A stretch of 64,000 bases of DNA. Source: Acanthopleuribacter pedis (GTDB taxonomy: Bacteria > Acidobacteriota > Holophagae > Acanthopleuribacterales > Acanthopleuribacteraceae). The notes under the pieces are model-generated. The model ran no database searches and was not told the DNA's origin. It saw only the letters and a list, made by a program, of their open reading frames with translations. This document shows positions 1-9,700 of this stretch, piece after piece (position 1 is the stretch's first letter; each line of letters starts with the position of its first letter). The DNA lies in the NCBI RefSeq assembly GCF_017377855.1, contig NZ_JAFREP010000042.1, positions 1-64,000 of the forward strand, given 5' to 3'. A program made the translations under genes and the position numbers.

Positions 1-1
1 T

Positions 2-223
2 CTGCGGAAAACGTTGTACATGGCAAGTCTTGCAGCCATTAGAAACAAAAAATCATTGTTCAGGGAGATGTATGATCGACTGAGGAGCAATAATAAAACA
101 GCCAAGCAGGCGCTTGGTGCGGTAATGAGAAAGATGATCCTGGTAATGCGCAGCATCCTGATCTCGGGAGAACCGTATCGTTTCTCGAATGAAAGCAGCA
201 AGGAACTCCCCGCGGCAAGTTAA
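2..223 (+). CDS. IS110-family transposase, C-terminal end (cut by window edge)
   Basis: Reading frame open from base 2 to a TAA at 221-223, 73 residues visible. The segment reading LRKTLYMASLAAIR, followed by a region ending in basic and aliphatic residues (VMRKMILVMRSI), is the typical C-terminal end of IS110/IS116/IS902 transposases, which close with a 'R(K/R)xLYMAAL' strand and a helix of this kind. IS110 enzymes are DEDD recombinases; the catalytic domain and the transposase_20 HhH motif would lie to the left, outside the window. No terminal inverted repeat is expected in this family, so the IS end cannot be placed from what is visible. Whether the full copy is intact is unknown. Confidence 0.75.
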   Translation: MRKTLYMASLAAIRNKKSLFREMYDRLRSNNKTAKQALGAVMRKMILVMRSILISGEPYRFSNESSKELPAAS

Positions 224-255
224 CCTCAGTCTTTAGTAGACCTCAATCCCAATAG

Positions 256-311
256 CATTTTTTCTCCTCAAAAGCCTTTCACAAAAAGAAGGTTTTTGAG
301 GAGAAAAAATG
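256..311. repeat. Perfect 18-bp inverted repeat with 20-nt loop
   Basis: Arms 256-273 and 294-311 are exact reverse complements (18 of 18); the loop 274-293 can add about four more pairs after one mismatch. The right arm contains GAGGAG, six A and an ATG, so the hairpin would sequester a ribosome-binding-site-like sequence, but the ORF that follows is only 19 codons. It lies 33 bases downstream of the transposase stop and may act as its terminator. The geometry is shared with hairpins at 30111-30166 (same size) and 25548-25597. Confidence 0.7.
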
Positions 312-613
312 CCCCCGCTGAACGCGGCCGCTTCATCGGCCGCTAGGCCGGGGTATGCCTGGCTCTAACAAAAACGGTGGAACCTGAGATTTCCCCTTGC
401 ACTCAAACCCACAACACACTATCTGGGCTACAACCGCCTGTGAAAATGCTCACCGCACCCAGCGGGTGCGCCTCCGCTTTTTCCAAGCCATTTCGCTCCA
501 GATCTTTAGCCAAATCCCCTCGCTCTTATCGCGCCTCTTAGGTTTAACCTGACCCGCAGTGGTCTGGTGCCGAAAATCAGGGGTCAGTTGTCACGCGGAT
601 CGTTTCCATTTGC
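312..613. other. Gene-free stretch
   Basis: No credible coding sequence. It holds a GC-rich palindromic patch near 320-345 (repeated GGCCGC), a short hairpin GCACCC-AGC-GGGTGC near 455-470 followed by a loose T-rich run, and one copy of a dispersed repeat at 488-551. Confidence 0.6.
488..551. repeat. Dispersed intergenic repeat, copy 1
   Basis: About 75% identical by eye over 60 bases to 30373-30435, including 17 identical consecutive bases (CCAGATCTTTAGCCAAA). On the minus strand both copies can be read as a similar peptide around WLKIW, so the repeat may be a remnant of a coding sequence or of a small mobile element. Confidence 0.55.
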
Positions 614-1117
614 GTGCAAGTGTGTTGTAATGCCCGCGGATCTTGCGGGCAGCGTGAAGGGACGCCCCGCCGCGAGGGATTTTTGGTTTTTCGCCTACAA
701 GGATTTTTGGCAGTAATCTGCCTGGTATTGGCGTCGGTTTTCGCCGCGGGCATTCGCCTCGGCCCGACGCCCACACCTGTTTCGGCACTTTCCGAGGTGT
801 GCCAAAGCCACAAGTGCGCCTGTTCCCTCGCCGGGCGCTGCGACATCCAGTGCTGTTGCCAGGGTGAGAAACAAACGCAACACGACCATGATGAAGACGA
901 TGATCGCCCCTTTTTTCAGAACCGAGACTGCGTTCCCTTCCAAGGTTTCGGCGTTGGCGTGTTCCGTCTGCTCAGCGTGGTCTTTCCCGGGCTTCCACAA
1001 GCCCCGCTTTTTGAACCGTGCGCCAATCCGCCGCGCCCCAGGCGCGACCGCGGTTATTGGATCGCCCCCGATCCCCCGGATAAAGTGCCCATTTTCAGCC
1101 TCTTCTCACACGAATAG
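614..1117 (+). CDS. Cys-rich, single-membrane-segment protein upstream of TonB receptor
   Basis: Unrecognised protein of up to 167 residues. A hydrophobic segment at about residues 28-47 looks like a signal anchor or signal peptide. It is followed by a cysteine cluster of the form C-x4-CxC-x5-C-x3-CCC (residues 62-79) and by an acidic/histidine run (HDHDEDDD, about 88-95); the C-terminal third is proline-rich. Small Cys-rich exported proteins of this layout occur beside metal-related TonB receptors, and the next gene on the same strand is such a receptor, so metal binding is a reasonable inference. The start is uncertain: GTG at 614 has no good ribosome-binding site, and a TTG near 707, preceded by AAGGA, would begin just at the hydrophobic segment. 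Confidence 0.5.
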   Translation: MQVCCNARGSCGQREGTPRREGFLVFRLQGFLAVICLVLASVFAAGIRLGPTPTPVSALSEVCQSHKCACSLAGRCDIQCCCQGEKQTQHDHDEDDDRPFFQNRDCVPFQGFGVGVFRLLSVVFPGLPQAPLFEPCANPPRPRRDRGYWIAPDPPDKVPIFSLFSHE

Positions 1118-1293
1118 ATCTCGATTCGCAGCCGGCGACCCAAACCGCGTCGCACGGTTGCCCGTGCCTTTTAACGCCCGGCGCAACACCTGAGTCGCTT
1201 TCGTCCCCAGCCATGGGGATGAAGGTTCGAATAGCGTGTGCCCGGCCGAGGTCTGTGCCCGCGTGGGCGCGACCAGGTACCAACCCAATCACA

Positions 1294-1319
1294 GGGTCCT
1301 AATTGGATCCCCCTTTTTT
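1294..1319 (+). terminator. Possible weak terminator or attenuator
   Basis: GGGTCC (1294-1299) can pair with GGATCCC (1305-1311, one bulge) and is followed by six T (1314-1319). It sits just before the ribosome-binding site of the TonB receptor gene, so it would end the upstream transcript or attenuate read-through. The stem is short. Confidence 0.3.
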
Positions 1320-1334
1320 GTATTGGAGAATAGG

Positions 1335-3416
1335 ATGAAATGCACCCTTTTTGCCTTGGGCCTCTTGTGGGTCCTTGGCCACGGTTATGTAACCGCCGCC
1401 GATCCCGACACCGACACCACCGTCAAACAAACCATCACCATTACCGCCACCAGCCCCGAACACGGGGAAAGCGACGCCGCCTCCGCCGAAACCATCGAAG
1501 CCTACGGCGGGCAGGATTTGGCCGAGGGCTTACGTCAAGTACCCGGCCTTGAAGCGAGTCGCCGCGGCGCGGTTAACCTCGACCCCAATTTCCGCGGCTT
1601 GCAGGCCACCCAACTAGCCACTTTCGTCAATGGAACCCGCGCCTTCGCCGCCGGCCCGGCCCGCATGGATTCCGAGCTCAGCCACATCTCGCTCCACGAA
1701 ATTCAGCGGGTCCAACTCGTCAAAGGGCCCTATGCGTTGTCCTGGGGCGCCGGCGCCTTAAGCGCGTTAAACGTCGAAACCTTCGTGCCGGAATTTTCCG
1801 ACAAAGGTTGGCAAACCCACGGCAACCTGGGCCTGCGTTACGGTGACAATCAGGACCAACGGGACGGGGCCGCCTCGGTGTGGAGCAGCAACGAACGCTT
1901 CCGCGTCCAGCTGTTTCACAACCACCGCCGCAACGGCGATGTGGAAGACGGCGCGGGCAACCTGGTGCCCGCCTCCTACGAAACCGACGAATCGATGATG
2001 GGGTTCGGGCTAAAACTCGGCGCCGGCGCGGTGCTGCAATACAACGGCCACTACCAGGATCAACAGGATTTGGATTATCCCGGCCGCCTGCTGGACGCAA
2101 GCTATTTCAAAAACCGCTTGCACGACCTCAAGCTCACCATTGATGCGGGCCCCTTCACCCGTTTCCAGGTCCAGTTGTACAGCAACCACAAGGACCACGG
2201 CATGAACAACGATGCCAAACCCACGGCACAAGCCAACCCCAACCGCCGGCCGCCTTTTCCTCTTGACATCAAGGTCGCCACCGAGGCCAACACCGTCGGC
2301 GCCAAGTCCTTCGTGACCTTCCGCCAAGGGACGGGGACCTGGAAAGTCGGTGTCGACTTTTACCAATTGGAACAAAACGCCCAGCGCACCATCGCCCGCC
2401 GCGACACCGGCATGGTGATGATGAACCAGTCGATTTGGCCGGACGCGCAAACCCGGGTACTGGGCACCTACGCCGCCTTTAACCAAACCACCGAGACGTT
2501 TAACTGGAGCGCCACGGTTCGTTACGACGCGAGCGAAACGGAAATCCCGCGCGCTTCCGACTATTTTATTGACCAAACCAACGGTGATCTCAACCGGGAC
2601 GACCAAAACCTAAGCGCCGCGGTCAGTTTCGTGGTGCCCCTCGGTGAACACTGGTTGGGCACCGCCGGCGCGGGCAGCGTGGTGCGGATCCCGACCATTT
2701 TGGAACGTTACGCGGACCGCTTCCCTTCCACCGGTTTTCAAAGCCCGGCCGAATTTGTGGGCAACCCCAATCTGGAGCCGGAACGGGCCAACGAAGTCAA
2801 CGCGGGCCTGTCCTACAGCCGGACGCGTTTCAGTTTCAACGCCGACCTGTTCTACCGCACCATCAAGGACAACATCAGCTACCAAATAGATGATTCGCTC
2901 ACCCCGGCCCTGCCCCTGAGTCCCCGCACCGTTTACCGATATGTCAACGGCGACGGCTTCGACGCGGTCGGTGCCGAACTCCACCTGCGGGCACAACTGA
3001 CGGACCATTTCCGTTTCCAAAGCGGCGCCGCCTATACCTACGGCAAAGAAGAACTTCACGACGAAGCCGCGGTCGGTATCGCACCGCTGCGCTGGGTGAA
3101 CAGCCTGCGCTGGAACGCGGATGCATCGCGCGCCGGCTCGGGTTCGCCGAGTTTTTGGGCGGAACTGCGCACCACCACGGTCGCCGCCCAAAACCGGGTT
3201 GCCGCCGGTCGCATGGAACAACCCACCCCGGGTTATTCGCTATTCGATATTCAGGGTGGTTTCACCATTAGCAACGGCTTGCGTTTGGAACTAGGCGTCC
3301 GCAATCTGGGCGACACCTTTTACGTGGACCATCTCAACAGCCGCAACCCCTTTACGGGTGAACGGGTGGCGGAACCTGGCCGCAACATCTTCGGCAACCT
3401 CTTGTACCGGTTCTAG
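1335..3416 (+). CDS. TonB-dependent outer-membrane receptor
   Basis: 693-residue outer-membrane receptor. ATG at 1335 is chosen because it is preceded by GGAG and opens a clear signal peptide (MKCTLFALGLLWVLG, cleavage after about residue 22); the frame is open further upstream but without export signal. The plug domain spans about residues 40-160 with the characteristic VKGPYALSWGAG strand and the FRGLQ turn; the rest is a beta-barrel ending in LLYRF with the C-terminal Phe needed for barrel assembly. The plug wording (ARMDSELSHISLHEIQRVQLVKGP) resembles receptors for metals or metal chelates more than siderophore FecA types. A Cys-rich His/Asp protein is encoded just upstream, which supports a metal substrate; the ligand itself is not determined. 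Confidence 0.85.
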   Translation: MKCTLFALGLLWVLGHGYVTAADPDTDTTVKQTITITATSPEHGESDAASAETIEAYGGQDLAEGLRQVPGLEASRRGAVNLDPNFRGLQATQLATFVNGTRAFAAGPARMDSELSHISLHEIQRVQLVKGPYALSWGAGALSALNVETFVPEFSDKGWQTHGNLGLRYGDNQDQRDGAASVWSSNERFRVQLFHNHRRNGDVEDGAGNLVPASYETDESMMGFGLKLGAGAVLQYNGHYQDQQDLDYPGRLLDASYFKNRLHDLKLTIDAGPFTRFQVQLYSNHKDHGMNNDAKPTAQANPNRRPPFPLDIKVATEANTVGAKSFVTFRQGTGTWKVGVDFYQLEQNAQRTIARRDTGMVMMNQSIWPDAQTRVLGTYAAFNQTTETFNWSATVRYDASETEIPRASDYFIDQTNGDLNRDDQNLSAAVSFVVPLGEHWLGTAGAGSVVRIPTILERYADRFPSTGFQSPAEFVGNPNLEPERANEVNAGLSYSRTRFSFNADLFYRTIKDNISYQIDDSLTPALPLSPRTVYRYVNGDGFDAVGAELHLRAQLTDHFRFQSGAAYTYGKEELHDEAAVGIAPLRWVNSLRWNADASRAGSGSPSFWAELRTTTVAAQNRVAAGRMEQPTPGYSLFDIQGGFTISNGLRLELGVRNLGDTFYVDHLNSRNPFTGERVAEPGRNIFGNLLYRF

Positions 3417-3433
3417 ATAGCCAAACCAAAGGG

Positions 3434-3474
3434 GAACGCGGCGACCGGCGCTGTTTGCGGCGGTCGTCGCGTTC
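3434..3474 (+). terminator. Hairpin after TonB receptor gene
   Basis: A 14-bp stem (3434-3447 with 3461-3474, one G-T pair, 13-nt loop) begins 17 bases after the receptor stop. There is no T-run, so it would stabilise the mRNA 3' end or act as a Rho-assisted stop rather than a classical intrinsic terminator. Confidence 0.45.
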
Positions 3475-3566
3475 TCCTGAACCGAAATGAGCCCGATCAA
3501 AAGATTGTTTTCTCGAAAAAACCTGGTTATGCTAGGTGTTACGCTTACGCCAATGAGGAGGTTTGC

Positions 3567-4004
3567 TTGCCCACCAAGTCTCGGTTAAACGCACGGCTCG
3601 CCGCACTGCGGGTAATGGCCAAAATGGCCCAGGTCGACGGTCACATTCACCGTCGTGAACGCGATTTTCTTCTGGAAATGCTCCCGCAACCCGCGCGCGA
3701 TGAAGAGTTACAAGAATTGTTGGATTCGGTGGAAACCGCGGAACTCGCCGACTTGGTCCAACACGTTCAGCGCTATGAGGACCGATTCTTGATTGCCTAC
3801 CGCGCCTTTACCATGGCCCATGTGGACAAGCATTACGACAAGTCGGAACGCCGGGTTTTTGACCGTTTGATCCAACTTTTAAAGATCATGCCGGAGGATC
3901 GGCGGTTGATTGAAAGCACCCAACAGCCGGAAACCGCGGTCAGCGCACCCAACCAGCGCCTGAGCCAACTTTTTTCAAAATCCTCCTTTGCCCCCACGGA
4001 ATAG
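3567..4004 (+). CDS. TerB-like helical protein
   Basis: 145 residues, TTG start with a strong GAGGAGG five bases upstream. The N-terminal half matches the TerB/DjlA fold: a helix MAKMAQVDGHIHRRERDFL carries the family hallmark 'A-x2-DG-x3-x-E' around residues 18-36, and a second copy-like helix pair (MAHVDKHYDKSERRVFDRL) follows at about 85-105. TerB-like proteins are small acidic helical domains associated with stress responses and membrane or metal-related functions; their biochemical role is not defined. The last 30 residues look disordered. It appears to be a stand-alone gene between the TonB receptor and a gene-free kilobase. Confidence 0.7.
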   Translation: MPTKSRLNARLAALRVMAKMAQVDGHIHRRERDFLLEMLPQPARDEELQELLDSVETAELADLVQHVQRYEDRFLIAYRAFTMAHVDKHYDKSERRVFDRLIQLLKIMPEDRRLIESTQQPETAVSAPNQRLSQLFSKSSFAPTE

Positions 4005-5022
4005 GCCCATAACAACCGCCTCTGCGCGTTTTTTCAAAAAAGCTTGTATTTCCAACGGGTCGGCCATTCGGCCTGGTGGATTCAGATGCGACCGCCATGG
4101 TCGTCGCGTCGGCCGCGCTTGAAGACCGCGCCGTGAAACACCGGTGAACCCCACGCACATAACAGGGAACTTTGTAGGAAACCATCGCGGCGCGGCGTCC
4201 ACGCGCAACGCCGGCCTCCACGCGACGATATGAACCAGGCCCGCGCCGCGCCCCGTTTTTACCGAACCTTAAAGATTTGGCGTGGGCTGCATCTAACAGA
4301 AAGCCCATTCCCATACGGTTCCAATCACCGAGAAAGGCAACGCCGTTGACAAATTCCCCCTAGACGAAGGCACGGGCGTGTGAATCAGCCAACAGCTGAA
4401 AACTTGACGCGAAACGCGGCACGCGGCGGGCGCACTTCTCAGTTAATCATGCTTTTTTTCAAACAAACGGGGCCACGCTAACCCGCGCCAAGCCCTCGCT
4501 AAATAGTTTTACGACAGATGATTGGAATCCGGGAAGGCGCATATGCCTGCTCAAGGAATAAGAAACCGAAAAATCGCCTTCTTTTCAGTCGCATGGATAC
4601 CACGAACACCCTTTTTCCCTAGCACCTGGTTCAACCGGTCTTGCCGCCGCACGGGCATGCGCTTATCCCACGACAAAGAGGAAATGGGCTTGGCATCCAA
4701 GGAACGAAAGCCGGTCCATAGGGGAGAAAGCAGATCAAGAACAAGCTTCGGTGAACCGTCTTTTACCCAATCTTTACATTTTACACTTGCCGATTTCACC
4801 CCATTCAACACTAATAATGGGCTTTAACCCGTCAAAGAACGGACGGTCAATTCCGACAAAAAACGACCAAAGTTGTTTTTTATCAGCCGCCAACAGCAAT
4901 CCTTGGCACGGTGAAAATCAAATGTCATACGCGCACTCCCCCAACTGAAATCAAAAATTGGGCATTCCAGGAATTCTTCCGATAAGATAGGCAAACCCCT
5001 CAAGCACTCGCGTGGAGTATCT
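4005..5022. other. Kilobase without a convincing gene
   Basis: Several short frames are open here on both strands (for example 4551-4811 minus) but none has family resemblance, a good ribosome-binding site or codon use like the neighbours. The base composition drops in GC from about 4500 onwards. Promoter elements for the response-regulator gene at 5023 must lie at the right end; its ribosome-binding site is TGGAGT at about 5012. Confidence 0.5.
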
Positions 5023-6708
5023 ATGGATGCAAAACAAGAGAAATTTATGCAGAAACTGGGAAAACTTCGCGATAGCTATAGCAAAGAACTTCCCGGTAGA
5101 ATTGACGGCATCCGCGAACTTGTCGATGTCCTGAAAAACCATCCCTCGGATCAAGCCAATCTTAAGGAACTCATTCGCCGTATCCACTGCTTTTCCGGCT
5201 CGGCCGTTTACTTTGGTTACAAGCAGCTCAATTTTGTTGCGCGCGAGTTCGAACTCATCCTTACCGATTGGCAGGAGCAAGGTTTGCCCCTCAAGCAGGA
5301 AGCGCTGACCCGGCTCGAGCATTATTTCGACCGCCTGGTTGAAGCCTCACAACGCCCGCTCGACCATCAGCCAACCACCGTGATCGAACCCAAACCGATT
5401 GAGGACCCGGTCTTACCCAACGCGGACGCGGGCCGCAAACAAATTATTTTGGTTCAGGCGGACCGGGCGGATCGCTGCGAGTGGGAACTGCAACTTACTT
5501 TTTACGGTTTCCGCGTCTTTTCTTTCGAAAACCTACAGCGCCTACGCGACTTTGAAAAAGAAAACCCCATTCAAGCCAGCCTGCTCATTCTCGATTTGGA
5601 CGAAATCCTGGCCGCCCAACAAGACATCGGGCTGCGCCAATTTGTATTACAGCAAAACCATCAGGCGCCGATTGTGTATGTCTCAACCCGCGAGGACCTT
5701 CACGCCCGCTTGGAAGCGGTGCGCCTGGGCGGCGACGGCTTTTTAAACAGGCCGCTCGAACTCAACGATCTGGTCGACGTGGTCGACAAAGCCGTGCGCA
5801 ATACACAACAGGATCCCTACCGCGTCTTGCTGGTCGAAGACGATCCACGCATGGCCGAACATTTCACCCACGTGCTCCAAGCGGCGGGTTTTGTCGTGGA
5901 AACCGTGGTAGATCCCTTCCAGCTGCTCGACCGCATGGGCGCCTCTGATCCAGAACTCATTCTGCTCGACTACCACCTCCCTCACTGCAACGGTATCGAA
6001 CTGGCCAAGGTAGTGCGCCAACAACCGCGTTACCTGAGCATGCCGATTATTTTCCTCTCAACCGAGGAAAACATCGAACGGCATTACAACGCCCTCAACG
6101 CGGGGGCCGATGACTTTTTGAGCAAACCCATCTCGCCGCGCACCCTGGTGATTTCACTGCAAGCGCGTCTGGCCCGAACCCGTGCGCTGAAATCGCTGAT
6201 GGCCCACGATTCCCTCACCGGCCTGCTCAACCACGTGACCCTCAAAGAGAAGCTGTCAATTAACGCGGCCCGCGCCGACCGCACCAGCAAACCGCTGTGT
6301 TTCGCCATGATTGATATCGATCACTTCAAAAAAGTCAACGACACCTACGGCCATGCTGTTGGTGATCGCGTGCTGCAAAGCATGTCGCGCGTCCTCAAGC
6401 AACGCCTGCGCCGCAGCGACGTCATCGGCCGCTACGGCGGTGAAGAGTTTGGCTTGATCCTTTTTGACACCCCACTCGAGGCCGCCTATGAGGTGATCGA
6501 TGAAATTCGCCGTAACTTCTCCAAAGTAACCCATGTCGCCGACGGCGTTCACTTCCACGTCACTTTTAGCGGCGGCATCGCGGTTTTTGACGACTTCCCC
6601 GCCCCCGGCGCGGTGATGGAAGCGGCGGATCGCGCGTTGTACCTCGCCAAACGACAAGGTCGCAACCGGATTGTTAAGGCGCCACCTTCCATTTTGGCAG
6701 GCGAATAA
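5023..6708 (+). CDS. Hpt-REC-REC-GGDEF phosphorelay diguanylate cyclase
   Basis: 561 residues, cytosolic. An Hpt domain lies at about 1-115 with the phosphorylatable His at residue 55 in RIHCFSGSAVYFG. A first receiver-like domain (about 138-255) keeps LDLDE but is divergent; a second (about 266-383) has the full set: VEDD, phospho-acceptor in LILLDYHLP, and LSKP. The GGDEF domain (about 395-555) has DSLTGLLN, the active-site GGEEF and an upstream RRSD that fits the c-di-GMP inhibitory I-site (RxxD), so it should make c-di-GMP with product inhibition. A transmitter kinase must phosphorylate it; the facing NtrY-like kinase is a candidate by position only. Its last 35 bases overlap the end of that convergent gene. 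Confidence 0.9.
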   Translation: MDAKQEKFMQKLGKLRDSYSKELPGRIDGIRELVDVLKNHPSDQANLKELIRRIHCFSGSAVYFGYKQLNFVAREFELILTDWQEQGLPLKQEALTRLEHYFDRLVEASQRPLDHQPTTVIEPKPIEDPVLPNADAGRKQIILVQADRADRCEWELQLTFYGFRVFSFENLQRLRDFEKENPIQASLLILDLDEILAAQQDIGLRQFVLQQNHQAPIVYVSTREDLHARLEAVRLGGDGFLNRPLELNDLVDVVDKAVRNTQQDPYRVLLVEDDPRMAEHFTHVLQAAGFVVETVVDPFQLLDRMGASDPELILLDYHLPHCNGIELAKVVRQQPRYLSMPIIFLSTEENIERHYNALNAGADDFLSKPISPRTLVISLQARLARTRALKSLMAHDSLTGLLNHVTLKEKLSINAARADRTSKPLCFAMIDIDHFKKVNDTYGHAVGDRVLQSMSRVLKQRLRRSDVIGRYGGEEFGLILFDTPLEAAYEVIDEIRRNFSKVTHVADGVHFHVTFSGGIAVFDDFPAPGAVMEAADRALYLAKRQGRNRIVKAPPSILAGE

Positions 6709-9700
6709 CGAAACGGGTGCCGACCTCGTAGTCGGGATCAATGTGGATCGTGCCACCGTGGATCTGAATGGTGCGCTTGGCAATGATCAACCCTAGGCCG
6801 GTTCCCTGATCCTTGGTGCTGAAATACGCCTCAAACACGCGGTGATGGTCTTCGCGAGGAATCCCCGGTCCGGTATCCTCAACGTGACACAACCAACTCT
6901 CGCCGACCGCCTCGACCACAATGCCGAGACGGCCCTCGCCGCCCATGGCTTGAACCGCATTCACCACGAGGTTCTGCAAAGCCCGCCGCAACAAACGCAC
7001 ATCGGCCAAAATCACCATGGTTTCCGGCCACGCAAGATCCAGGGTTAACCCGTCCGCGGAGCGTTGGTAAGGCTGAACCAACTCGTCCAACAGAACCGCG
7101 AGGTCGGTCATTTCGAGATCCGGTTCAATCGGCCGCGCGTAATCACCGAATTCGGTGGCGGTTTGTCGCAGAATTTCCACCTGACGGCTGATCTCAACAC
7201 GGGTTTCGCTCAAAGCCTGTTCAAATTCGGGATGTTGATCTTGGTAGAGTTTGACCAGGTAATCAATTTCAAGCTGAATCGGTGTCAGCGGGTTTTTAAT
7301 TTCATGAGCCACACGCCTGGCCATTTCGGACCAGGCCTTGAACCGGCCGGCGGCCAAGGCGTCGGTCACATCCTCCACCGCCACAATAAAATACAAGCCG
7401 TCTTCGGTCGGGGTATTCACCACCCGCCCTTTAATCAGCAGTTCCTGCTCGCCTTCCTCCTGATGAAGCTGCATCGAACATTCGCCCGACTTCCCTTGTT
7501 CCAGCATTGCTTGCAAAGGTTTCAGCGCGGCCTGCTGCCCGATCAGATGATCAAGGGAGACGGCCTCCTCGGCCAGTTCCAATAATTCACGAGCTTTGGC
7601 ATTTTGCAGCAACACCTTGCCGCGACGATCAAAACCCAACAAGCCGCCACTCATGGCCACCAGGGTTTCTTTCTGGACCTTTAACTGCTCCAACAACAGG
7701 TGTTCACTCATGCGGATTTGTTCCTGCATGGTGTTAAATGCACTGACCATGCGCTGCAATTCATCATGGCGATGAACCACAATCGGCCGGTTCTGGAGGC
7801 CTTTAGCCATCCGCATCGCGCCGCGGGTAATGGCGGAAACGGGCCTCAGGAAGTTGCGCGCCACCAGGCGGGTGAAGCCGGCCATGGCGAAAAACAGACC
7901 AATGAGCACGGTGCCGGAGAACTCTAATTGTTCCAACCAGCGCAAGCTCTGGCGACGGTTAAAGGGAATCATGGTCATGGAAATCACCGCGTTGCGGCCG
8001 TCGGCCAACCTAAGCGCGCTGTAGGTCACCAGAATCGAACTGCCGTCGGGTAAGTTGCGCCGTTTGAAGCTATAGGGTTTGCCCTCGACGATGAGATCGC
8101 GGGCCAACTGATAGGGCAATCGCCGTGACAACAGACCCATGCGGTAAATTTCCGGCTGCTGGGTTTTGTAGAGACGCCCGTCCAGATAAATGCTGAGGTC
8201 CTCGTTGAGGATGCGCGAAAAGCGGGCCACGGGCAGATAGCGGCGCGAGGCCTGTTCATAACGCCGGGTGCGCGGTTCCGTCGCGTTCCAGTCAATGTCG
8301 GCATCGTCCGTATCGTTGGGGTGCAGATGTTGTTGGAACAGCCGTTTGGCCATGCGAATGTTGGAGCGCGCCATGGATTCGACCTCGCGCACCTGGTTCT
8401 TGCGAATCGATTTAATCAGCAGGTAACCCAAGGTCGCGGTCGGAAGCAGACTGGTCAAAAACATGAACGCGGCCATTTTTAGAGAAAACGAACGCTGCCA
8501 TGCATTGAGCGGCGTGCGGGTCGGCTTGAGCATCAACTGGTGACCGCGCAACATCACCCAACAGGCCAACATTAAGGCGAGGTAACGAACCGAGATCATG
8601 CGCAGCGGGGTGGCTTTGTGGGTGATGCGGTAGATGTAGGGCGGCCCGGAAAAAAAGAACAAGGTATTGCGGGGCGATTTGACGTCCGCTTTCCAAAAAA
8701 TGAAATCTTTTTCCAATCGCTCGCGTTCGGCCACGGTTAAAGCGGCGGGATTGCCTTGATCGTAAAGTGATTGACCTTTTTGATCGTAAACATCGAGGAT
8801 ATAGGCGAAATAAGGGAAGGTGTCGCCGGCGCGAACCGGGTAACGTTGGTTGGGCAGCCTGCCCAACTCGCGAATAAGCGAAAGGTTGTGGAAGTTGTTG
8901 CCGAGCACCGCCAAGAACTCATAATCGCGACCCGCCGCGGAAACCATGGTTCGAAAAACCAGCCATTCGGGGGCCGCGCCGTCTGGATTCTCGGCCGCCG
9001 CCATGGTGCCGATCTGCTCCAGGGGCACTTCAAATTCGCGGATTCGGTCCAGGGAAATGTGCTGGTCGATCACGCTCACCACGGTGCCGCTATCGTCGCG
9101 AAGCTGCAGCGCGAAATCAATGTGTTCCTCAAGCAAACCGTTGCGTTTGGCGAACATTTCCATGAGCAAAGGATGAACCCCGTCGGCGATTTGTTTTTCG
9201 AGCGTGGGCAGCTTGCGGATGAGGCGGCCCATACGGAAATGGTTGCGTTCAACGAGGAGGGTGATTTCGTCCAACATCTGGTGGCGCACGAAATCGACCT
9301 CGGCACGGTGTTCATGACGCACCATGGCGGGGTAAAACAAAAGCACGAGCAGGGCGGCAAGCAAAACCTGACTCACGGCACGATGGACAAACCACCAGAG
9401 GATGATCAGCGAACCGGAGGCCACCCAGGCCTCGGGTGCGAGGATCGCGGTCAGGGTTGCAATCAGCGCGGAAACGGCGATTTTGACGCGGGGCCCGTCG
9501 AATTTGGATTGGCGCAAAAGGTAAACCAGGTAGACCGGAACCGCCAAAAAAGCCAGGTACACCGTGAGCGAACCGGGCGCATTCAGCGCTTCCAGCGGGT
9601 GGACCAGGGAAAAACTATTGAGCGTTTGCAGCCAAGCCGCGCCCAGCCAAGTGAACCAAGCCAACAAACACAGGAAAAACAGGTTAAAAAGCATGGCCCG

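Noticed and set aside
1190..1300. tRNA-like GGTTCGAATA near 1222
   Set aside because: No acceptor or D-arm can be folded around it.
1720..3221. Long open frames opposite the TonB receptor gene
   Set aside because: Typical shadow frames of a GC-rich gene: Arg/Pro-rich, no family resemblance.
4551..4811. Minus-strand open frame of 86 codons in the gene-free kilobase
   Set aside because: No ribosome-binding site, no family resemblance and no conserved neighbour; left as non-coding.
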